35,136 nucleotides of DNA from Curtobacterium sp. A7_M15. GTDB taxonomy: Bacteria > Actinomycetota > Actinomycetes > Actinomycetales > Microbacteriaceae. This document shows, one piece after another, positions 29,602-35,136 of this stretch. Where the stretch lies: the NCBI RefSeq assembly GCF_030705415.1, contig NZ_JAUZED010000030.1:1-35136 (forward strand), written 5' to 3'. The translations under genes and the position numbers were made by a program. Numbering within the stretch: the first letter of the stretch is position 1; each line of letters begins with the position of its first letter. Below the pieces are notes generated by a model, which saw only the letters and a list, made by a program, of their open reading frames with translations, was not told where the DNA came from and ran no database searches.

Positions 29602-30894
29602 TCAGACCATCTGCGCGCTGCGTCGACGGGCGAGCACGTAGCCGACCGCGACCGACCCGGACACCGCCAGGAGCGAGGGGATGAGGATGTCGGTCCCCTG
29701 CTGGGTGAACTCGACGACGAGCACGAGGGCCGTGAAGGGCGCTCGCATCGTCGTCGCGAGGAAGGCTGCGGCTCCGATGAACGCGAACGCCGTGAGGCTC
29801 GGTCCGTCGGTCGGCCAGAGCAGGAGCCAGAGACCCCCGAGTCCGCCGCCGACCGCCGACCCGATCGCGATCGACGGGGTGAGGGTGCCGCCGACGGCGC
29901 CGGCACCGATCGTGGCCGAGGTCGTGATGGTGCGGATGACGCCCAACGCGAGCAGGAACAGGATCGGCGAGAGCCCGGCGACGGAGCCGTCCTCGAGCGA
30001 GGTGTTCATGGCGAGGACCCCGAGTGCCCGACCGTTGCCGAGGATCTCGGGGAAGGGCACGGCGATGAGTCCGACCATGGCGAAGACGACCGGCAGCACG
30101 ACCATGAGCCGCCACCCCTTCGGAGCGAGCCCCTGCAGCCGGTTCGTGAGCTTCACGAAGCCGACGCCCGCGAACCCGAGCACCGGCCCGACGATCACGG
30201 CCCAGACGAGCAACGACGGCGAGAGGTGCATCGCGGGCACGTGGTAGAGCACCTCGTCCGGGATGACCAGGCGCGCCACGAACGCCGCGATCGCACTCGT
30301 CGCGAAGGCCGGCAGCGCGGTCGCGAAGGTGAGCTCGCCGAGCAGCACCTCCACCGCGAACAGCGCACCGCCGAGCGGCACGTCGTAGACCGCGGCGAGA
30401 CCGGCCGCAGCACCGCAGGCGACGAGGATCTTCGTCTCGCGGGCGGTCAGGCCGGCCCGCGCCGTGACAAGCTGGGACAGCCATGCCCCGATCTCGCGCG
30501 GCGCCACCTCTTTGCCGATCGAGGCGCCGAGCCCGACGGCCAGGATCTGCACACCTGCGTTCGCCACCGTCGCGAGGGCGGGCATCGGCTTCCCGCCGAC
30601 GGCCGCCGGCACGGAGACGACCGGGCGACCCCAGCGTCGGAGCGCCCACCACGCGACGCCGGTGAGGACGCCGGCGGCGACGAGCGCGAGGAAGCGGTTC
30701 AGCGCACTCGGGGCGTCGGCGGCCTCGAGGTGGCCGCCGAACGGGTAGCCGAACGCGACGAACTGGATGAGCTGCAGCGCGAGCCACACCGAGACACCGG
30801 CGACACCCCCGGCCACCCCCACCAGTCCGGTGACCACCGCGAGCTTGAGTGCCCAGACCGGGGTCGCACGTGTCGCGTGTCCAGGGTGCGGCAT
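29602..30894 (-). CDS. ClC family chloride channel/antiporter
   Basis: A 430-aa membrane protein with about ten hydrophobic helices and the ClC architecture. Signature regions are GLGASIGKEVAPREIGAW, where the G(K/R)E segment gives the gating Glu, CGAAAGLAAVYDVPLGGALFAVEVLLGE, AGAVGGTLTPSIAIGSAVGGGLG (the GxxxP anion-binding loop) and FIGAAAFLATTMRAPFTALVLVVEFT. The motif GKEVAP differs from the classic GREGP. It lacks C-terminal CBS domains. Whether it is a channel or H+/Cl- exchanger is not settled. TAGGCT 7 bases before the ATG suggests a leaderless mRNA. Confidence 0.9.
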   Translation of the reverse strand: MPHPGHATRATPVWALKLAVVTGLVGVAGGVAGVSVWLALQLIQFVAFGYPFGGHLEAADAPSALNRFLALVAAGVLTGVAWWALRRWGRPVVSVPAAVGGKPMPALATVANAGVQILAVGLGASIGKEVAPREIGAWLSQLVTARAGLTARETKILVACGAAAGLAAVYDVPLGGALFAVEVLLGELTFATALPAFATSAIAAFVARLVIPDEVLYHVPAMHLSPSLLVWAVIVGPVLGFAGVGFVKLTNRLQGLAPKGWRLMVVLPVVFAMVGLIAVPFPEILGNGRALGVLAMNTSLEDGSVAGLSPILFLLALGVIRTITTSATIGAGAVGGTLTPSIAIGSAVGGGLGGLWLLLWPTDGPSLTAFAFIGAAAFLATTMRAPFTALVLVVEFTQQGTDILIPSLLAVSGSVAVGYVLARRRSAQMV

Positions 30895-30901
30895 GACCGG
30901 A

Positions 30902-30907
30902 AGCCTA
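30902..30907 (-). promoter_or_regulatory. -10 hexamer TAGGCT of a leaderless ClC mRNA
   Basis: On the minus strand TAGGCT ends 7 bases before the ATG at 30894. Confidence 0.6.
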
Positions 30908-30957
30908 TCGGCACGGCCGCGCCGCCCCGGCGACAGGGCGGACGTCGCGGGGCCGAG

Positions 30958-30967
30958 CCGCGCCTCC
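30958..30967. repeat. Half site of the dispersed palindrome family
   Basis: CCGCGCCTCC equals the right arm of the hairpin at 34252-34283. No left arm is found within 60 bases. It lies between the alpha-galactosidase stop and the ClC start. Confidence 0.4.
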
Positions 30968-30992
30968 CGGGCCGTGGCAGCGCCCGCCGACG

Positions 30993-33128
30993 TCAGACGG
31001 CCGTGAGTCGGAACGGCACCACGCAGTCGGCCGGCACGAGCGGGGGCTGCAGGCCCACCGTCCCGAGCACGCGGCCACGGAACACCCGGTCGCCCGACCA
31101 CCACGGCGGCGGCACGATGCCGTGCCCGTCGCCGACCACGACCGGGTCCACCCGGTACGCGGTGTCCGGGTCGAGGTCGCGGAAGGTGACACGACCGGTC
31201 CCCGACACCTCCGACCGGCCGGTGCTGACGAAGAAGAACAGCGCCTGCTGCTTGTCGGCGGCGACCGTGCCGGACACGAGCCGGGTCTCGTCGACCTCGT
31301 CGACGCGCACGAGGTCGCCCCCGTGCAGGAGTCCCCGCCACTCCTTGTGGAGCGCGATCCACTCGGCGAGGGCGGTCTCCTCGGCGTCGGTCGCCTGCGC
31401 GAGGTCCCACTCGATGCCGAAGTGTCCGACCATCGCGGTGCCCGCCCGGAACGCCAGGTCGTGCACGCGTCCGGTGGTGTGGTTCCGCCCGCTCGCGACG
31501 TGGGCGCCGAGCAGCTCCGGGGGCAGGAGCTGCTGCGTCCACCGGTGCATCTGCTGCCGTTCGAGCGGGTCGATGTCGTCGGACACCCACACCCGGTCGG
31601 TGTGCTCGATGACGCCGAGGTCCACCCGGGCACCACCCGACGAGCAGGACTCGATCTCCAGCGCCGGGAACCGCTCCTTGAGCGTCGCCATGAGCCGGTA
31701 CGTCGCCAGCGTCTGCTCGTGCACGGCCGCACCGCCGCCCGGGAACCCGGCCTCGGCGAGGTCGCGGTTGTGGTCCCACTTCACGGAGTCGATGCCGTAC
31801 TCGCCGATGACGGCGGTCATCCGGTCGAGCAGGTGGGCGAACGCCTCGGGGATCGCGAGGTTCAGCACCTGCTGGTCGCGGGACCGGACCGGCAGTCGGC
31901 CGTCCGCCTGCATGATCCACTCCGGGTGGGCGCGGGCGAGGTCGCTGTCCTCGTTGACCATCTCCGGCTCGAACCAGAGGCCGAACTGCATGCCGAGCGC
32001 CCGCACCCGGTCGACGATCGGGCCGAGACCGTCGGGCCAGACGTCCTCGTCGACGTACCAGTCGCCGAGGCCCGCGTGGTCGTCGCGACGGTGCCGGAAC
32101 CACCCGTCGTCGAGCACGTAGCGCTCGACCCCGAGTCGCGCGGCGCGCTCGGCGAGGTCGGTCAGACGGGCGAGGTCGTGGTCGAAGTACACCGCCTCCC
32201 AGACGTTAAGCGTCACCGGGCGGGGGGTCCGCGGGTGCTGGGGCCGGCTCCGGAGCCAGCGGTGGAAGCGGCGGGCCTGGTCGTCGAGGCCGTCTCCGTA
32301 CGCGGCGTAGACCCACGGTCCCTCGTAGGCGTCCCCCGTGCCGAGGCGCACCTCGCCGGGGAGCAGGAGTTCCCCGCCCCCGACGACCTGGCGGCCGGTG
32401 GCGAGGCGCTCCGCGACGTGCCGGTGGTTCCCGCTCCACGCCGTGTGCACGCCCCAGACCTCGCCGTGGGCGAACCCGAACCCGGGCACGCCGACGCTCA
32501 GGACCGTCGCGGCATCAGCACCCGTCCGGCCCTTCCGGCCCTCGCGCTCGTGGGTGCCGACGACGAGCTCGCGGCGCTGCGGGGTGCGCTCCTTGCCCCA
32601 CCGGCCGGCGAAGTCGAGGATCTCGCGGGCGCGCGACGGGACCGGGAGCGCGAGGGTGAGGTCGTCGACGGTGTAGGTGCCCGCGGCGGTGTTCGTGACG
32701 GCGGCACGGGTCCGGACGAGGCCGGAGGGCAGCATCTCGACGGTGAGGCGGAGGGCGAGACCGGCGGTCGGGTCCTCGGCGTGGGCGGTGACGCCGGTCG
32801 GACCGGCCGCGGCGTCGGCGGCACCGGTCACCTCGAGCGATGTGACCGTGAACGCCGGTGACCAGTCGCGCCCGTCGCGGTGCCCGGACAGCCCCGGCCG
32901 CCCGGTCCACCCGCGGTGCGGTTCGGGCAGGACGGCCAGTCGCACCGGCACGTCGACCTCGTTCGGTGCGACCGGAGAGATGTCCGCCTCGGCCAGGGCA
33001 GCGAGCGCCGCCTCGTCGAGCGGCCCGAGCGCGGCACCCCAGTGCACCACCGCCGGCAGGGCGCGGTCGCGGCAGTCGAGGACGAGGGAGACGCCCCCGG
33101 CGGTCAGGTGGACGAGGTCGTGCGGCAT
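30993..33128 (-). CDS. Alpha-galactosidase, glycoside hydrolase family 36
   Basis: A 711-aa cytoplasmic enzyme removing terminal alpha-galactose, for example from melibiose or raffinose-type plant sugars. The N-terminal beta-sandwich (about 1-290) is followed by the TIM barrel: TLNVWEAVYFDHDLARL, YVLDDGWFRHRRDDHAGLGDWYVDEDVWPDGL, FGLWFEPEMVNEDSDL, GIDSVKWDHNRDL with the nucleophile Asp in KWDHNR, ESCSSGGARVDLG and VWVSDDIDPLERQ, whose SDD carries the acid/base Asp. Length is typical of bacterial GH36. The ATG at 33128 is chosen for its GGAG site; an upstream in-frame start at 33191 has no family support. No sugar transporter or LacI gene is adjacent. Confidence 0.94.
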   Translation of the reverse strand: MPHDLVHLTAGGVSLVLDCRDRALPAVVHWGAALGPLDEAALAALAEADISPVAPNEVDVPVRLAVLPEPHRGWTGRPGLSGHRDGRDWSPAFTVTSLEVTGAADAAAGPTGVTAHAEDPTAGLALRLTVEMLPSGLVRTRAAVTNTAAGTYTVDDLTLALPVPSRAREILDFAGRWGKERTPQRRELVVGTHEREGRKGRTGADAATVLSVGVPGFGFAHGEVWGVHTAWSGNHRHVAERLATGRQVVGGGELLLPGEVRLGTGDAYEGPWVYAAYGDGLDDQARRFHRWLRSRPQHPRTPRPVTLNVWEAVYFDHDLARLTDLAERAARLGVERYVLDDGWFRHRRDDHAGLGDWYVDEDVWPDGLGPIVDRVRALGMQFGLWFEPEMVNEDSDLARAHPEWIMQADGRLPVRSRDQQVLNLAIPEAFAHLLDRMTAVIGEYGIDSVKWDHNRDLAEAGFPGGGAAVHEQTLATYRLMATLKERFPALEIESCSSGGARVDLGVIEHTDRVWVSDDIDPLERQQMHRWTQQLLPPELLGAHVASGRNHTTGRVHDLAFRAGTAMVGHFGIEWDLAQATDAEETALAEWIALHKEWRGLLHGGDLVRVDEVDETRLVSGTVAADKQQALFFFVSTGRSEVSGTGRVTFRDLDPDTAYRVDPVVVGDGHGIVPPPWWSGDRVFRGRVLGTVGLQPPLVPADCVVPFRLTAV

Positions 33129-33209
33129 CGGTGCTCCAGTCGGCGGGGACGTGTCGAGCCTGGTGGTTCCGGGCACCCGTCCGCAAGCCACAGCGCGCGC
33201 TCGGACCGG

Positions 33210-34193
33210 TCAGAACCAGCGCTTGACCTTGAACACCACCCACAGGACCGCGGCGAACACGATCATGGCGACGATCGACAGCGGGTACCCCCACGTCCAG
33301 GTGAGCTCGGGCATGTGCGTGAAGTTCATGCCGTAGATCGCCGCGATCAACGTCGGTGCGAACAGGATCGCCGCCCAGCCCGAGATCCGCTTCGTGTCGT
33401 CGTTCTGCTTCTGCGCCGCCAGGGTCGAGTCGACCGTCAGCGCGTTCTGCAGCAGCTGCCGGAAGGTGTCGAGCCGCTCCACCGTGCGGATCGCGTGGTC
33501 GAGCACGTCGCGGAACCGGCGCTGCATCTCCACCGGGAGGTGGTACTTCTCCGCCCCGCGGTGCAGGTTCTCGATGATGTGGATGAGCGGTCGGGCAGCG
33601 CGCTGGAAGTCCACGACCTCGCCGAACAGCTCGTAGATGCGGCGGGAGACCCCGGCCTCGCCCGCGAAGAGCTGGTCCTCGATCTGGTTGATGTCCTCCT
33701 CGAGGCCGTCGATCACCGGCACGTACCCGTCGACGATCGAGTCCATCAGCGCCCAGAGCTGCGCCTGCGGCCCCACGGTGACGAGTCCCGGCTTGCCGCT
33801 CATCCGCTGGAGTGCTCTCGGCACGGTCTGCTCGCCACGGGGGTCGGCCTTCACGACCACGAGGAAGAAGTCCTCGCCGACGAAGGCGTGGACCTCGCCG
33901 AACTCGACCTCCTCCTGCCGGTCGTTGTACAGCGCCGGTTTCAGGACGACGAAGAGCGTCGATCCGTAGCGCTCGAGCTTCGGACGCTGGTGCCCCTCGG
34001 CGGAGTCCTCGACCGCGAGTTCGTGCAGTCCGAGGGCGACCGCGACGTCGCCGAGCTCCTCGGCGTCGGGCTGGTGCAGCACGATGCACGCGCTGGCTCC
34101 CTGGTCCTCGAGCATGCGGAAGGTGTCGTCGAGCGAGGGACTCGGGATCGGGGCGATCCGGTCGACGTAGACGGTGTTCAGTTCGACAGACAC
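33210..34193 (-). CDS. corA: CorA family magnesium/cobalt transporter
   Basis: A 327-aa divalent cation channel. The N-terminal cytoplasmic funnel (about 1-240) is acidic and helical. Two C-terminal helices follow: ISGWAAILFAPTLIAAIYGMNFTHMPE, containing the obligatory GMN selectivity motif, and YPLSIVAMIVFAAVLWVVF, ending in the basic FKVKRWF. The family works as a pentamer in the membrane. GTG 34193 is preferred because TACGGT (minus strand) ends 6 bases before it; the longer in-frame version to 34274 would run through the palindromic repeat. It is divergent from the TspO-like gene. Confidence 0.93.
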   Translation of the reverse strand: MSVELNTVYVDRIAPIPSPSLDDTFRMLEDQGASACIVLHQPDAEELGDVAVALGLHELAVEDSAEGHQRPKLERYGSTLFVVLKPALYNDRQEEVEFGEVHAFVGEDFFLVVVKADPRGEQTVPRALQRMSGKPGLVTVGPQAQLWALMDSIVDGYVPVIDGLEEDINQIEDQLFAGEAGVSRRIYELFGEVVDFQRAARPLIHIIENLHRGAEKYHLPVEMQRRFRDVLDHAIRTVERLDTFRQLLQNALTVDSTLAAQKQNDDTKRISGWAAILFAPTLIAAIYGMNFTHMPELTWTWGYPLSIVAMIVFAAVLWVVFKVKRWF

Positions 34194-34199
34194 GTCACC

Positions 34200-34205
34200 A
34201 CCGTA
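34200..34205 (-). promoter_or_regulatory. -10 hexamer TACGGT of a leaderless corA mRNA
   Basis: On the minus strand TACGGT ends 6 bases before the GTG at 34193, which decides the start of corA. Confidence 0.6.
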
Positions 34206-34251
34206 CGCAGGGCGAGCGTCCGGGGGTCGGACGCGACCGACGTGCGGGCCA

Positions 34252-34283
34252 GGAGGCGCGGGTCGGGCCCGCACCGCGCCTCC
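34252..34283. repeat. Dispersed palindromic repeat, copy 2
   Basis: GGAGGCGCGG (34252-34261) pairs perfectly with CCGCGCCTCC (34274-34283). The 12-base loop again contains CGGGCCCG, as in the copy at 10602-10637. Here the element lies between two divergent promoters, so it cannot simply be a terminator for an adjacent gene. Confidence 0.7.
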
Positions 34284-34342
34284 CGTCCGCCCCGTCCCCC
34301 GTCGGCTGGACGTGCGCTGCGCGCCGGGGCCGGCCGCGCGCC

Positions 34343-34368
34343 TACCGTGCAGGTCATCAGCATGCTGA
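34343..34368 (+). promoter_or_regulatory. -10 TACCGT and adjoining TCAGCATGCTGA operator
   Basis: TACCGT (34343-34348) would start transcription near 34355. The perfect 12-bp palindrome TCAGCATGCTGA (34357-34368) begins right there, so a bound repressor would block initiation or early elongation of the TspO-like gene. Confidence 0.5.
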
Positions 34369-34382
34369 CGAAAGGGGTCGCC

Positions 34383-35136
34383 ATGAAGAGGGTCTGGAAG
34401 CGGATCGCGGTCGCGGTGAGCGCCGTCGTCGCCGTGGTCGGCGCGTTCGTCGGCTCGGGCGCCGCCGGCGGGACGCCGATCCAGGACGCTGCCGGCGGGG
34501 CACTATCGGCCTCGTCGACGGCGATCGCGCCGGACGGGCCGGCGTTCTCGATCTGGAGCGTGGTCTACGTGGGGTTGCTCGCCTACGCGGTCCGCCAGTG
34601 CTTCCGCACCGCCGACGACGAGCGCCACGCCCGGCTGACCGTACCGGCGGTGCTCTCGCTCCTGCTCAACGCAGCGTGGATCCTGTCGGTGCAGTTCGGG
34701 TTCCTGTGGCTGAGCGAGCCGATCATCGTCGCGCTGCTCGCCGTGCTCGTGTGGACGTTCGTGCTGCTCCGGAGGTCGAACCCCTCCGGCGTCGTCGAGG
34801 CGATCGTCACCGACGGCACGTTCGGGCTCTACCTCGGGTGGGTGTGCGTCGCGACCGCGGCGAACACGGCGGCGGTGCTGACGGCCGCGGGCTTCCGGGG
34901 CTTCGGACTGTCGCTGGACGTCTGGGGCGTGGTGGTGGCGCTCGTGGCCGGGCTCGTCGGGGTGCTCCTCGCGGTGTGGGGTCGGGGGCGCCTGGCGCCG
35001 ACGGCGTCGCTCGCGTGGGGGTTGGCGTGGGTCGCGGTCGCACGGCTCGACGGGCCGCTCGTGTCGACGCCGACCGCCGTCGCGGCGGTGGTGGCTGCGG
35101 CTGCGGCGGTCGTCGTGACGCTCGTGGCGCGGGGCC
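34383..35136 (+). CDS. TspO/MBR-like membrane protein (partial, runs off the window)
   Basis: An open frame of 251 codons with no stop before the window edge. The product is a polytopic membrane protein. The first helix is IAVAVSAVVAVVGAFVG, followed by PAFSIWSVVYVGLLAYAVRQ, VLSLLLNAAWILSVQFGFLWLS, IIVALLAVLVWTFVLL and LYLGWVCVATAANTAAVL. The FSIWSVVY, LNAAW and YLGWVxxAT blocks parallel the TspO/tryptophan-rich sensory protein family (VWTxLY, LNxxW, YxxWVxFA), though it is longer than a typical TspO. TspO proteins bind porphyrins and act in stress responses. The ATG has AAAGGGG upstream and a palindrome over its transcription start. Confidence 0.78.
   Translation, partial: MKRVWKRIAVAVSAVVAVVGAFVGSGAAGGTPIQDAAGGALSASSTAIAPDGPAFSIWSVVYVGLLAYAVRQCFRTADDERHARLTVPAVLSLLLNAAWILSVQFGFLWLSEPIIVALLAVLVWTFVLLRRSNPSGVVEAIVTDGTFGLYLGWVCVATAANTAAVLTAAGFRGFGLSLDVWGVVVALVAGLVGVLLAVWGRGRLAPTASLAWGLAWVAVARLDGPLVSTPTAVAAVVAAAAAVVVTLVARG

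Noticed and set aside
27443-30787. A 1114-codon open frame on the minus strand containing SufU at its end
   Set aside because: Only the last 149 codons are a real gene. The rest is out of frame with SufS and ClC and has no recognisable domain.
28012-32121. A 1369-codon open frame on the plus strand
   Set aside because: It lies antisense to sufS, the Rv0909-like gene, ClC and alpha-galactosidase, all clear genes. Its composition (Arg, Asp, Gly, Val rich, no domain) is the usual shadow in GC-rich DNA.

Overview
The window is very GC-rich, with almost every third codon position G or C, and densely packed with genes. GTG starts and 4-base GTGA/ATGA gene overlaps are common, and many genes have a -10-like hexamer only 6-8 bases before the start codon (leaderless mRNA). 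With the protein set (CoaBC, Asp23/Gls24 with an ECF sigma factor, an Rv0909-like protein, excalibur, SufS/SufU, polyprenol-phosphate mannosyltransferase), this points to a high-GC actinobacterium. Microbacteriaceae, something like Curtobacterium, is my best guess from recollection of such proteins; I could not run a search. I call 38 protein genes. I see no rRNA, tRNA, CRISPR array, insertion sequence or phage gene, and no gene-free stretch over 300 bases. This is a chromosomal accessory/housekeeping region.

Layout. 1-6.8 kb: a flavin-dependent oxidoreductase and an SDR diverge from a perfect AT-rich palindrome. Next come a GDSL lipoprotein, an NRDE/TANGO2 protein, coaBC (coenzyme A synthesis) and a translationally coupled trio (DoxX-like, YqjF/DUF2071, DUF1810). 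6.8-10.6 kb: GntR and MarR regulators, a secreted muralytic-type protein behind a long leader with a GTTACC direct repeat, and LtrA. 10.6-13.9 kb: a leftward stress operon (a 53-aa basic ORF, ECF sigma factor, Asp23/Gls24 protein, small protein), then MOSC, YjbR and a secreted excalibur protein. 13.9-16.9 kb: cysK-cysE (cysteine synthesis) diverging from a polyprenol-phosphate mannosyltransferase and a GtrA protein. 16.9-19.1 kb: an M19 dipeptidase diverging from GNAT and SRPBCC genes.

19.0-23.8 kb: a leftward allantoin-utilisation operon, allB - pucG-like aminotransferase - allC - RpiR-family regulator. The promoters of allB and the aminotransferase share a GGAACGATCGTTCC-type palindrome, and the allB promoter also carries a GlnR-like GTTAC-N6-GTAAC box. 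Together the three enzymes would convert allantoin to allantoate, then ureidoglycine, then oxalurate plus glycine. 24-27.4 kb: a VIT-family iron/manganese transporter behind two IdeR/DtxR-like boxes, a glyoxalase-fold protein, and a DszA/YxeK-type monooxygenase paired with a GNAT acetyltransferase. 27.4-34.2 kb: sufS-sufU, an Rv0909-like small protein, a ClC channel, a GH36 alpha-galactosidase and CorA. The window ends inside a TspO-like membrane protein.

No wholly new system stands out. The most testable observations are regulatory: the paired palindromes of the allantoin operon, the tandem iron-box candidates upstream of the VIT gene, the ECF sigma/Asp23 operon without a classical anti-sigma gene, and a dispersed palindromic repeat family (two full hairpins plus two half sites).
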